Of a DNA stretch of 64,000 nt, positions 1 through 10,983 are shown piece after piece. Position numbers and translations under genes: made by a program. Where the stretch lies: positions 1 to 64,000 of the forward strand of contig WHVA01000222.1 of the NCBI GenBank assembly GCA_015179125.1, given 5' to 3'. Every line of letters begins with the position of its first letter. Position 1 is the first letter of the stretch. The notes under the pieces were generated by a model that was not told the DNA's origin, did no database searches, and saw only the letters and a list, made by a program, of their open reading frames with translations. This stretch comes from Gautieria morchelliformis (Eukaryota; Basidiomycota; Agaricomycetes; Gomphales; Gomphaceae).

Positions 1-170
1 AGTATTCTTTGTATTTTCATAGCATGTTGACTGAAAATCATGTAGTACATTTGATTCTAGGTATTGTATTAATATATCAGTGACAATAAATTCACTGAGA
101 GAGTACATTTGATTCTAGCTTTCTAAGAACTCTACCGAACCTTCCCTGCCATAGCCCCTGAGTTGCTAAC
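1..170 (-). mobile_element. terminus of a short GTTAGCAAC-family element (third copy)
   Basis: The segment ends exactly in GTTGCTAAC at 170, where the gypsy reading frame resumes. It is nearly identical to the reverse complement of the left end of the element at 46609-47096, and close to the end at 40182. Only the terminal part lies in the window. It interrupts the integrase region of the gypsy element that follows, so it is the younger insertion. The superfamily is not assigned. Confidence 0.75.
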
Positions 171-623
171 AAAGTCTTTGTCAAAGCTGAAAACTTCCGC
201 ACTACTCGCCCCTCGAAGAAGCTCTCTGAGAAATACCTTGGACCTTACGAGATCATCGCTAAGGCCGGCAGTCGTTCTTTCACCCTCAGACTTCCTGACA
301 ATATGCGCGCAGTACACCCGGTATTCCATGTCTCCATGCTTGAGCCCGCAGTTCCGAATACAATTCCGAATCGAGAACAGCCTCCGCCTCCGCCAGTCGT
401 CATCGACGGAGAACCGGAATATGAAATCTCGGAAATTCTCAACTCCAAGCTCGACAGACGGTACCGCTGCCAACTCCAATACCTAGTCAAGTGGGCAGGC
501 TATGAAAACACCGACGAAGAGACCTCGTGGATTTCCGCCACGGAACTAGACCATGCTTCTGACCTCGTCTCTGATTTCCACAAGTCATATCCTGATAAGC
601 CTGGCCCCATTTCCGCGCCCTAG
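171..623 (+). pseudogene. Ty3/gypsy polyprotein 3' end: integrase C-terminus plus chromodomain
   Basis: An open frame reads from 171, immediately after the inserted element, to the stop at 623. It encodes the tail of a Ty3/gypsy Pol. First comes the integrase C-terminal segment with KVFVKAENFRTTRPSKKL, then LGPYEII and HPVFHVSMLEP, the usual junction motifs of chromovirus integrases. A chromodomain follows with EYEISEILNSK and YLVKWAGYENTDEETSWI. In this family the chromodomain directs integration to modified chromatin. The frame has no start of its own because the upstream gag, protease, RT and RNase H lie left of the window or were cut off by the insertion at 1-170. The 3' LTR follows at 2116. 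Confidence 0.9.
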
Positions 624-754
624 TCATTTCCGCCCTCATTTCCGACACCCATTGCTTTCTTACAAATTCTCAAATCATTGTTAAAATCCGATTATTATTC
701 CGATACGCTAATTTCCGACACTTCAAGAAAATTATTACAAGTCACCCTGACACC

Positions 755-1992
755 CTACTCCTCCCTCATCGTTTCCGCCTCTTCCTCGTTCTCCTTTTCC
801 GCACCCTCTTCCGCATTCACTATCTCCACACTGACCAACTCGGTCCCCACCCTCGTATCTGCCACCTGACTCGGACCCGCTTCCGCCCCGTTCTCCTCCT
901 GCATCCGCAAGTCCATTCTTTCCCGGACCATGTCATTCCGCCACCGGTACTCCCGCTTGAACTGCTCCAAGACCGCCGACATGACGGTCATCTGGTTCTG
1001 GAAGGACAACAACTGCTGTTGTTGAACTTCCGCCATCTCCTCCAGAGTGCTCTGGATCCCGCGCTGGGATCTCCGGATACCCCTCAATGACCTCGCGATG
1101 TTGAACAATGGTGACACCATGGAGAAGCGGTTGAGCACCGCAGTCTCCGAGGTTCCGGTCACCGGAAACCCCTCCGGCTTCTTTCCGCTCGGTCCTGGTT
1201 TCGACTTAGGGGTTTCAGGCCCCTCGGTCTCAACCCTGCGCCGTTTCCGCTCCACCCTCGCGGCACACCCATCCACCACACAACGACGCTTCTTGTCCCG
1301 GCACCGTTCGCAGGCCGTCTCCCGCGGATTTTCCGACCACACACACTCCAGGCCCTTGACCTCGCACGTGTCGCAAGGAGCCTTCTCCTCCTCGCCGTCC
1401 CTGGTTTTCCTTTTCCGGGTCACGGGATTTTCCGGCCCCAGCTCTCGCAACTCCAGTATCCGGGCCATCTTCTCTTTCCGAGCCTGCTGGAACTCGTCCG
1501 CCCTCCGTTTCCGCTCCGCAACGATGTTCGGCATGGGAGCACCTTCTTTCTGCTTCCCCTTGCCCTCTGGAGTCGGCGTGCGTTTCGCACTGCTTTCCGC
1601 TTCCGACTCCCCCTCGGATTCTACGACTCTCTGGCAGTTTTTCTGTGAGCTCCGGAACACCCCACACAACATTTCCGACTCACCCGGGATTTCCCTGCCT
1701 TTTCCGCCACGGCCTTGTCTTCCGCAGCCTTTTTGGCAGCGTCCTGTTTCCGCTGTTCTTCGCGGACACGCGACTCCTCCTCGCGACGTCTACGGTCACG
1801 ATCCTCCTTCTCCTTCCGCTCCTGTTCCCGACGCTCCAGCTCCTTGCGCTCCTCCTCCAGACGTTCCCTCTCTTTCCGGGCGGCTTCCTCGGCCTCGCGC
1901 TTTTCGGCCAGTTCCTTTTGCGCAAGCATGTCAGCAAAATGTTGCTTCATCTCAGCGCTGGTCATTTTGGAAAAATCGACTGGAGTACTCAT
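755..1992 (-). CDS. antisense two-exon gene inside the gypsy element: coiled-coil plus Cys-rich DNA-binding-like protein
   Basis: The gene lies on the strand opposite to pol, between the pol stop and the 3' LTR. Exon 1 (1992-1684) begins MSTPVDFSKMTSAEMKQHF and runs into a long E/R/K-rich heptad region, a probable coiled coil. A 41-nt intron (1643-1683; donor GTGAGT, acceptor CACAG) joins it in phase to exon 2 (1642-755), giving about 398 residues. Exon 2 carries CDTCEVKGLECVW and CERCRDKKRRCV, a six-cysteine pattern reminiscent of fungal Zn2Cys6 clusters but with different spacing. A basic patch and a C-terminal acidic tail follow. No frameshift or stop is seen, although the neighbouring pol is broken. 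I infer a nucleic-acid-binding accessory protein of the element. A captured host transcription-factor fragment is the alternative. Confidence 0.65.
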
Positions 1993-2498
1993 GGTGGATC
2001 AAAACGAAGACACGTCTTGTTTTCCCGCCTATCTTTCGAACTCCGACGTGTTTGTTCACAGGTCACGTGATTCCGACTTGTGGTCTCGCGGGGCTGGACC
2101 TTAGAAGGGAGATACTGTTACGACCGTTCATTTCCGACTTTCGACCCTCAGTTCCGCCACACCTTCCGCCCCTCCGATATTTCCACAACACTTTCCGCCC
2201 CTCCGTTATTTCCAACATTCTGCCCCTTGTACATTTCCCTTGTTCTTTCGACTCTATTACTCGGACCCACCGGACCCACCTCACCGTTCATCAAGACCAC
2301 ATATCCGGTCACCCTTGTAGTTCGTTGTCAGATATGTTTTCCTGACCCCTTGTTTTTTGCCATTGTTCTACCTTACCCTGAACCCCCCTTGTAGTCCCAT
2401 TGTTCCCAATAGTTAGTTCCCACGCATTGTCTACTCGACTTCCGCTTCCCCCGGAATTTGCTTAGTACCATATCATTACCTGTTGTCTCAGCTCTTTG

Positions 2499-2505
2499 TA
2501 TAAAA
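2499..2505 (+). promoter_or_regulatory. TATA box of LTR family 1
   Basis: TATAAAA sits in the context ctctttgtataaaagcc. The same context recurs in the solo LTR near 9645. It is the expected start signal for transcription of the family-1 gypsy element. Confidence 0.6.
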
Positions 2506-2618
2506 GCCTGTCTTATCTGTCTCTTATTCTGAAATCAGATAATCGCCTTCGATACTTGATTTCCTTCACTCCATCTCCTGTTTTTAGCACAGCGAGTCTA
2601 GCAAGATCTCAGTCTCTC

Positions 2619-3100
2619 TGTCAGGGGACACCCTGTTTTCCATTTCCAGTTCCGACACCACACCCAGTTCCGACTCCATTTCCAACTCCGCTTCCGGTTC
2701 CGATTCCATCTCCGCCTCCGCTTTCGGAAATGATTCCGCTTCTGGGAGAACTTCCACCAGTTCTGTTCGCCTTGCCAGTTCCACTCCAATTTCCGACTTC
2801 CACTCCCGGAACAGCGTCGGAAATCAAGCGACTCGCATAATAGGTGGCATCAAGGGTCGATCAAGGGTCAGGGGGATGCAGGGTTGATGGCGGGTGCCAA
2901 GTGTTGTCCCTGGCTGCGCAGTGTAGTATAATACGGGCTCGCTGACATTGGGGGGTCCTTAGACTTTTCTCTTTGGATTTCCCCTTGTCAGGTGAGAATC
3001 CCCTCTCTTGTATACTCCGTTCATTTATACATACTTTGGATTTCCCCTTGTCAGTTGTGTGGTAGTGTGATCTCCACAACTAGCCAGGGTTGCCCTTACA
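2619..3100 (+). repeat. solo LTR, family 2 (copy 1), nested in the family-1 LTR
   Basis: It begins TGTCAGGGG and ends GCCCTTACA and is flanked on both sides by CTCTC (2614-2618 and 3101-3105), a 5-bp target duplication. The uninterrupted target is visible in the family-1 LTR near 9760. No internal retroelement sequence is attached, so it is a solo LTR left by LTR-LTR recombination. Confidence 0.9.
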
Positions 3101-3285
3101 CTCTCCGCCTTCCGCCTTCCGCCTCAGTTCCGACTCAAGTTCCGACCAAACCTTTGGTTCAGTACTTTCCGCCTTCCGACTCAATTTCGAAATACTTAGG
3201 ATGATAGTTCATTGGGGGCGCAACCTATAAGTTGAAGCCGCTGTCCTTTCCAGTTCCGACTTAGCGGAAATCTCGATACGTAACA

Positions 3286-4162
3286 GGGCGGGCTACTAAC
3301 AATGTGTGTAGCGCAACAGACGAGTTATCTGAACCTGCACGGGCGACTGGCGCAAGCATGCGGTACTGCAGGACTTCCTGCGCCGCCTGCGCCAAACTTC
3401 AAGCTGCTGGCGCCGGGATCGCAGCCAGTGACGGTGGTATGAGGAGGCTCAGAGAGGCAGTGATTTGGGCATAGTCTCGCGTCGGTCTCTGTGATCTGTT
3501 ATTACATTTGTATTTGCCCCCCGCTCGATGTATTCTCTAGTGTGCAGTCGAAAAGATTTTCTTGGCGTGTGTACCACTGTAGAGGTGTGACCTGGGCGCT
3601 TGGGAGCGGCCTCGCGATCCGTTGAAGCACCAGTGTCCCGGGATGCCTCAGATTCTCGGATCCACGGGTAAGCCGGGACTTGGGGGCCTGGTCAATGGGA
3701 GCGGCCTCGCGATCCATTGAAGCACCGGTGTCCCGGGATGCCTCAGATTCTGAGGCACTATCTAGGACCACTGGACCAGCTGGGCGTTCAATGCATTCCC
3801 CATTCAATGCACTCAAAGTGCACTATCATTCTTCCTGGTGTTACTAGTACCATAGACTGTGGAATAGATACTTAGGGCTGTCACATATGTACATTCTATC
3901 TGAGTAGATCTTCGATCAAACCCCTCATTAGTCCCCCATTTCTGCCTCACGCGCAGCAGCGTCGTCATCAAGTGAGCACAGAACAAGTCAAAGCAGCGAC
4001 AAATCGCCGTGGCTTACCACAGACCCGCGGGTCGGATCCACAGGTTCGGATCTACCCATGGCCAATACCCATGCGGATCCGAGTATGGCTCTCCAAAGCA
4101 GTAAAACCCGTGGATCTGAGTCTGGGTGATCCGTGGGTTGACTCGTGTTCAGCCTTATCGTA
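3286..4162. other. no recognisable gene; short direct repeat and GGATCC-rich motifs
   Basis: No supported coding region. The stretch holds a 56-bp direct repeat (3601-3656 and 3696-3751). Around 4020-4135 are several related words of the type ggatccacgggt and acccgcgggtcggatcc in both orientations, which resemble decayed inverted-repeat material. The word GGATCCACGGGT also occurs near 3659. Confidence 0.5.
3601..3751. repeat. 56-bp direct repeat, two copies
   Basis: The block starting tgggagcggcctcgcgatcc at 3601-3656 recurs at 3696-3751 with about two mismatches and a 95-bp period. Confidence 0.85.
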
Positions 4163-7100
4163 GTTCTCTCTTCCCTGCCTGTGTCTGTCACATACCTGAG
4201 TGGGGGAATTCTTGTGCGGCCTCCGTCCGTGGAGGGTCCTGAGACCAGCCTGCTAGCTGTCCATATTGTTCTCTCATCCGCGTTCTCTAACCAGTCCACC
4301 CAGAACTCCCGTTTCATTGCCCGGATGAGCGCGGAGTATTCATTCCGGAGGTCCCGGTACTGTTGGTGAATGGGGTGCAGTGGGTCGTTACGTGCTTGAC
4401 CTACGTGTCTTGCTGCCGTGCACATCCTGGATCTCGCCTGGCTGAGATCCTTCATCCACCATCTCTTCGAGTATGGAGATGGTCTGGAATACTGCACCAG
4501 CGCTTCTACCGTCATGTTAACGGTGGTGTCGAGTAGTGTGAGCCTTTCATCTAACTCTTCAGGGCTGCCAATGTCGGTTGGGGTTGGGTGGTAACTCAGC
4601 TTCTCCTGCAGGTACTCCCGGAACTTGGGCCAGTCGACCTGGCGCCAGTTTCACCTTGGGGGTTCTTCCGCCTTGGGGAGTGAGAGGTCGAGGGTGCTGG
4701 AGATGGGGAAGTGGTCGGTGCAGGGGGGCTGTAGCTCAGGGAATGTGACGCATTGCAGGAACGTGTCATGGAGCGAGGATGTGCTGAAGACATTGTCAGG
4801 ATGGGTGAGGTTTTTGGTATGGGTTGCGCATAGTGTCGGTATGCCTTTTGGAAGCGCCATGAGCATGTCGTGTTGTGCTAATAGCTCTAGCAGCTTCTGC
4901 ACCACTTCTAGGTTGGCTGACGTGAATAAGTGGGAGTTGTGCTCCTCGTCCCAGAGCGGGTGGTGACGGTTGAAGTCTCCCATCCATAACATGCACTCTG
5001 TGTCTATCATCCTTGCTCCTCATTGATCACTTCGAATTGTGTCTTGGATTTGTTGTAGTGTCTGTGAGTGGGAGCCATCTATATATACGTTGAAGAGTGC
5101 TATGTCTCCTATGTCAGTGTGCAACAGCAGTATTACCATGTCCTGTGTTTTGGCGTCGATCTGTTGCCAGGTACTGGATCGAAGTCGTCTACTAACAAAA
5201 GTGACTGCGCGTGATTTTTGGGGGTTGTTTCTGTGGGGCGTGGGGGTTAATGAGTACCATTTGTGGTTGATGCGGGTGTTGCCTAGGAAGTTGAAGTATG
5301 GCTCTTGTATTATAATGATGTCGTAATCGTCGGGGTCTATCGAGCTGATCAGGTCTTGTTGTGCCATGTTGGATTTGTTGAGGTTTTGCTGCCAGATTTT
5401 CAGCGTGGTGTTTTGTGTCCGTGTCGTATCACTCATTTTGGGGATGGTTGGGTTGGTGTAGTCTCTCGTTCATGCATGTTATGAAGCCTACATCCCCGAG
5501 TGAGAGTTGGCGGGTGCGGGGGGTGGTGTCCCCCCCTGCTAGTCAATTGTTGTGTGACCGAGCGCCCTCTGGGGTTCTGGGAGTGCGATCGGGGCTGGTG
5601 TTGGTTGTGGTGGGTCGGTTGGTACAAGTCATCCTGTGGGCGGTAAGTGTCAGTATGTGTTGCAGCACGGAATTTTGGGCATGGTAATGGGGGTGGGGGC
5701 TGGGAGCTCGGGTCAGGTTCCATGCTGGTCAACTCCCATGACTGTGGGTCCCTGCTGGAGGGGAAATAGCGGAGCTGTCACTCGGGGTTCCTCTGCCGCA
5801 TCCTTTCACTGCGCTCTTTGAATGTGGGACACACACGGTCCCAAGTAGCGTGCCCTGTCCTGTTGCAGTTGACACACTTGTATTGGCTGGGGTTAGACAC
5901 ATTGCACGCCATTGTCCTGTGGCCTTTGTCCCCACAAGTGCCACACACATTGGTGGGGTGAGGGCAGCGCGCGGCCATATGAGCCGCGCCAAGCTTCTGA
6001 CATTTGATACATCTTTTAGTGTCTTGTATTAGTTTCCTTGCTGTTGTTCTCGTGCTCACGATTAGGATTCCTAGTCGGATGAGGGAGTTGGCCGCTGAGC
6101 GGTTGCGGAGCTGGACTATCAGGTGCGCTGTTGCCTGTCGTTCCATTCATCGTTCTATTGGTTTTATCCATTGTGCTGTGAGTATGTCACCTTTCTCGAG
6201 CCTGTTGGCGTCCTCTACTGCCGTTAAGTTGTCTTGGGAGCTGGGATCAAACCTGACTGGTACGAATTCTGCTATAATGGAGTAAGCGTTAGGTTTGATT
6301 ACCGATGACTCATCAAAGTGCGCAAGGAAGCCCTCCGTCCTTTGCTGGTCTTGGAACAGTTCAGCTGCTTCCTCTGTTTCCAACTCCAAAGACAGCCCAC
6401 TGGTGGGTAGCCTCTGCACTCCTACAGCCTTAGGTCGCTCTTGCCCCTGGTCCCACTCGAGGGACCTGATCGCCTGATTTGCTTTGCTGACTATGTCCGG
6501 TTCTGAAAGTCTGAGTATCGGGTGGTCCTGTGCATCCTGTCGCTTGTCGATTAGAAGCTGGCGTGCTCGAAGGTCGCATCTAGCCAGCATGCTGGACTGG
6601 AGGCTGACTGGCTTGGTGGCACACGTGGTGAGCGCGGCTGCGTATGTGGGGTATCGTGCTGGTCCGGTGCTGGTGGTGGGGTTCTTCTTGTTGTTCTGGG
6701 TCGTGGCTGACGAAAGCTGGGCTTGGACGGCGTCTATGATTCTTTGCGCCATCCCATCGCTCTCCGTCCTCAGCTCCTCCACGGTTCCTGCTAAACTGTT
6801 AGTGGAAGTTTTGATTGCCTGCATGCTCTGTTCTATTTGATGGATGGCTGGTGCGAGGATGTCAGCCTTTCCTTAACGGAGGTCGCTATCTCTGGTATGG
6901 TCGATCGCTCTGCAAGGTCTGTCAATAGCGTGGAGATTGCCCTTATTCCCTCTTCCGTTGTTTTGGGGATGGAGGTCTGTGCCTCAGCGAGGTGTAGGAG
7001 AGCCATCACGAGGGCGTGGTAAATGATGATTTGGTGTTCCGGGAGTAGTCATTTGGCTAGCAGGTAGTTGTGCGCGACCTCTGGAGTTAATGGGAGTGCT

Positions 7101-7390
7101 TTCCTCACTTCTTCGGTTTCGTTCACGTTGCCTATCGTACTCTGAGAGCTGGAGCGAAGGTTGCGGCCCTCTGGGTTGGTGGGGAATGCGCACGGGAGCA
7201 GGGTCTTCTTGCTGGGGACCGCTGCCATCGGGACCAGGTTTTTGTGTGTCGCCCGTGGATGCTAGCGACTGGTACCTGGTGCCGGATCTCGAGTCAGGTC
7301 AACCGAGAGTTTCTTGATTTTCGAGCTTTGAGGCCCTTTTTGAGGCATGGGAATATTGCTTGAGATGGTGGTTGACTTCTTAGGTAAGTC
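4163..7390 (-). pseudogene. 3'-truncated LINE (Tad1/I-like), copy 2
   Basis: Minus-strand relative of the LINE at 30935-36951. ORF1 starts at 7348 (MPQKGPQSSK) and has a stop near 7270 plus frame breaks. It carries three CCHC knuckles (CIKCQKLGAAHMAARC, CGTCGDKGHRTMAC, CVNCNRTGHATWDRVC) at about 5830-6030. The ORF1 stop overlaps the ORF2 start as ATGA at 5433-5436. ORF2 begins MSDTTRTQNTTLKIWQQNLNKS and encodes an APE-type endonuclease (IQEPYFNFLG, GDFNRHHPLWDEEH). The linker then ends near 4163, so reverse transcriptase, RNase H and the 3' tail are missing. Loss of the 3' half is unusual for LINEs, which normally lose the 5' end, and suggests a later deletion. Confidence 0.85.
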
Positions 7391-7646
7391 TTTCGGAGGG
7401 TTATCATGCCATTGTTCAGCTGCTCCTGGCAAAGGGAGCAGATGTCAATGCGCAAGGTGGCCAGTATGGCAATGCAATCCAGGCGGCATCATTTTGGGGT
7501 CATCATGCCATTGTTCAGCTGCTCCTGGCAAAAGGAGCAGACGTCAATGCCCAAAGCGGCGAGTATGGTAATGCACTCCAGGCAGCAGTGTCTGGGGATC
7601 ATGATGAAGTTGTTCAACTGCTGATAAGCAATGGAGCAGACAAGCA
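7391..7646 (+). pseudogene. ankyrin-repeat protein fragment, left half
   Basis: An open frame encodes at least three ankyrin repeats: HAIVQLLLAKGADVNAQGG, then GHHAIVQLLLAKGADVNAQ, then GDHDEVVQLLISNGAD. In fungi such repeats often form the C-terminal sensor of NLR-like proteins; no NTPase domain is visible here. The upstream part is cut by the LINE end. The frame is split at 7646 by the copia element, whose target duplication AAGCA lies inside the ankyrin codons. It resumes after 13217 for about 20 codons. Confidence 0.8.
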
Positions 7647-7827
7647 TGTTAGACGCAGTAGATAGATAGTTAGGATTACCGAGCGATGTCTCAGAAATTC
7701 CTATATACATGATTTTGGGTCGGAGAAAAGAAAATAGTAAGCTACCTTGAGTCATCATGGTACACTATGGATACATGACTAAACTATACATGTGTCATCA
7801 AGACTTGAGCGACGGTTACATGTTACG
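7647..7827 (-). repeat. copia 3' LTR
   Basis: The plus strand starts TGTTAGACGCAG and ends ATGTTACG. The last base differs from the other LTR (ATGTTACA). On the minus strand a short G-rich purine run (ggggggt) lies just upstream and is the candidate polypurine tract. Confidence 0.88.
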
Positions 7828-9298
7828 TACCCCCCGAGCGAAAGGAAAAAAAAAAGAAATATGGTTCAAGCCATACCCATTTTGTAGAGAAGATAATTGT
7901 GTTGCGGTAAAGGCAAAGCTTTTGTAAGAACGTCCGCGAGGCTTTCTTCAGACTCCACATATGTAATTCCTAATTCTTTGAATGCGACTAATTCTCGGAT
8001 CCAATGACACTCGACGCGTAAGTGTTTGGTGTGGAAATGGTGAATAGCGTCATGGATACCAGAGATCGTTTGAAGATTGTCGCAGTGCATATGCGCGGGG
8101 TAGTCACAGGGGAAACGGAGCTCTTGGAGTAAATGATTTACCCACAAGACGTGTTTGGCTCTGGGGACAAGAGCCATAGACTCGGATTCGGTTGTAGACA
8201 GAGCTATCCACATTTGCTTTTTTGATAGCCATGCAATGATGCCACCGGCATAAAGACAAATATAGCCGCCAATTGATTTGGAATTGGCAAGATTTGCAAA
8301 GTCGGCGTCAGTATAGACTTCAAGTTGTGGGGAAAGCGCGGAACCACGGAGGGTGATTCCTAGATCTCGGGTACCTTTAAGGTACTGAATGACACGTTTA
8401 ACAGCCGTCCAATGTGCAACAGTATAGTCATGAGTGTGTTGACTAAGTTGTTGTACGGCGAATGCAATATTGGGTCGTGAACCAAGAGCGGCATACATAA
8501 GAGATCCCACAGCTTGCGCGTAAGGAACATCGAGTGCCTGTTCCTGTTTGGGACGCGGCACTAATGATTTGATGTCCTTCATGACTGGGGTAGTTACCGG
8601 CGGTGCCTTGACCAAATTGAATCGATGCAAAATGATGTCAATATAATGGCCTTGAGATAATTTAATGGTACCGGCGTTATGGTCAATTTCCACTCTGATT
8701 CCAAGAATTCTTTGCATTTTGCCGAGATCTTTCATAGGGAAATGAGTGTTCAATGAGTTTTTGATATGTGCCATTAGTTCCTCTGTACTCGTGAGGAGGC
8801 CTAAGTCGTCGACATAGACAGTGACAATAGTAATATTATCATTGTCTTTTTTGAAGAAGATACAGTCGTCGGCATGACTGTGCGTAAACCCATCGTCGAA
8901 TAGTACTTTGGACAGTCGTTCATACCAGGCACGGCCTGATTGCTTCAGTCCATAAATGGCACGATGCAATTTCAGGACTCGTCCCGATCCATCATCAAAC
9001 CCCTCCGGTTGGTGCATGTATATTTCTTCTTCTAACCTAGAGTTAAGGTACGTGCCCTTAACATCCATCATCTCGATCCGCCACCCGTTGTGGATGCCGA
9101 GGGCAAGCAAGACGCGCAGGCTTTCAATTTTAACGACCGGGGATGTGACCTCAAAATAGTCCATTCCCGGACGCTGAGTAAATCCTTGGGCGACGATTCT
9201 TACTTTGCCCAATTCAAAATTGCCTGTTGCGTCTGTTTTGACCGCAAAAACCCAACGGCTACCCACAATGTTCTTCCCTGGTGGCAACTCTATCAGAT

Positions 9299-9935
9299 TG
9301 TTACGACCGTTCATTTCCGACTTCCGACATTCAGTTCCGCAACACTTTCCGCCCCTCCGATATTTCCGACATCCCGCCCTTGTTCATTTCCCTTGTTCTT
9401 TCGACTCTATTACTCGGACCCACCTCACCATTCATCAAGACCATATGTCCGGCCCTCCTTGTGTTTCGTTGTCAGATATGTTTTCCCGACCCCTTGTTCT
9501 TTGCCATTGTTCTACCTTACCCTGAACCCCCCTTGTAGTCCCATTATTCCCAATTAGTTAGTTCCCACGCATTGTCTACTCGACTTCCGCTTCCCCCGGA
9601 ATTTGCTTAGTACCATATCATTACCTGTTGTCTCAGCTCTTTGTATAAAAGCCTGTCATGTATGTCTCTTATTCTGCAATCAGATAATCACCTTCGATAC
9701 TTGATTTCCTTCGCTCTATCTCCTGTTCTTAGCACAGCGAGTCTAGCAAGACCTCAGTCTCTCCGCCTTCCGCCTCAGTTCCGACTCAAGTCCCAACCAA
9801 CCTCTAGTTCATAACCTTCCGACTTCCGACTCATTTCCGAAATACTTAGGACGATAGTTCATTGGGGGTGCAACCTATAAGTTGAAGCCGCTGTCCTTTC
9901 CAGTTCCGACTTAGCGGAAATCTCGATACGTAACA
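9299..9935 (+). repeat. solo LTR, family 1, inside copia pol (TSD CAGAT)
   Basis: It begins TGTTACGACC and ends ACGTAACA and is flanked by CAGAT at 9294-9298 and 9936-9940. Length is 637 bp. It contains a TATAAAA promoter word near 9645 and more than ten TTCCG words, all on the plus strand. Confidence 0.95.
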
Positions 9936-10503
9936 CAGATCCCACGTACCAACTTCCGCGTGCTGTTTCATCTCTATCTCCATCGCCCATTGCCAAATCG
10001 GGTAATCATCCCGGTTCAGCGCTTCAGTGTATGACAGTGGTTCAGTGACTATTTCTGTCGCTGATAAAGCACGATCGCCCTCGTCCATGCGGCGGTAATC
10101 TGGCGTGGGCTTAGCGGCAATTCTAGTGCTGCAACGGGGTTCCGGCGGATCGGCTGGTGCCGGTGAAATGGTGGGAGCCACAGGTACAGTGGTTGTGGCG
10201 CTCTTCACTGAAGGTGTCAAAATTGGTATGGGCGCTTCATCGTCATCATCGGTTTCCGGTGGAGGGTGGAGATCCTCATTTTCATCAAATATAACGTTCC
10301 TTGAGGTCTGAATACGATTGGAACGTGTGTTGAGGTATTTCCACGCTTTGGAATTGGCAGCAACACCGGTAAAGATATGTTGCTCTGACTTTGGTTCCAG
10401 CTTAGTACGTCTCTGATCCGGTACCTTAACCCAACACCTTTTTCCAAATTCTTCTAACCTCCCGATATCAGGCTTCCTTCCAAAGAAGACCTGATAAGGG
10501 GTT

Positions 10504-10983
10504 TGTCAGGGGACACCCTGTTTTCCATTTCCAGTTCCGACACCACACCCAGTTCCGACTCCATTTCCGACTCCGGTTCCGGTTCCGATTCCATCTCCGC
10601 ATCCGCTTTCGGGAACAATTCCGCTTCTGGGAGAACTTCCACCAGTTCCGTTCGCCTTGCCAGTTCCACTCCAATTTCCGACTTCCGCCCCGGAACAGTG
10701 TCGGAAATCAAGCGACTCGCATAATAGGTGGCATCAAGGGTCGATCAAGGGTCAGGGGGATGCAGGGTTGATGGCGGGTGCCAAGCGTTGTCCCTGGCTG
10801 CGCAGCGTAGTATAATACGGGCTCGCTGACATTGGGGGTCCTTAGACTTTTCTCTTTGGATTTCCCCTTGTCAGGTGAGAACCCCCTCTCTTGTATGCTC
10901 TGTTCATTTATACATACTTTGGATTTCCCCTTGTCAGTTGTGTGGTAGTGTGATCTCCACGACTAGCCAGGGTTGCCCTTACA
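10504..10983 (+). repeat. solo LTR, family 2 (copy 2), inside copia pol (TSD GGGTT)
   Basis: It begins TGTCAGGGG and ends GCCCTTACA, 480 bp, flanked by GGGTT at 10499-10503 and 10984-10988. It is almost identical to the copy at 2619-3100. Confidence 0.95.

Larger units (their letters stand above)
2116..3285 (+). repeat. 3' LTR of the gypsy element (LTR family 1), interrupted by a solo LTR
   Basis: The LTR begins TGTTACGACC and ends ACGTAACA, and is preceded by a purine-rich stretch (agaagggagata). It matches the solo LTR at 9299-9935 nearly end to end once the inserted LTR at 2619-3100 is removed, leaving about 683 bp. TTCCG words are very dense on the plus strand. The 5' LTR of this copy is not in the window. 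Confidence 0.9.

Noticed and set aside
1047-2345. 432-codon plus-strand open frame
   Set aside because: It is the shadow of the antisense gene and LTR; it runs across the gene and LTR boundary and has no family motif.
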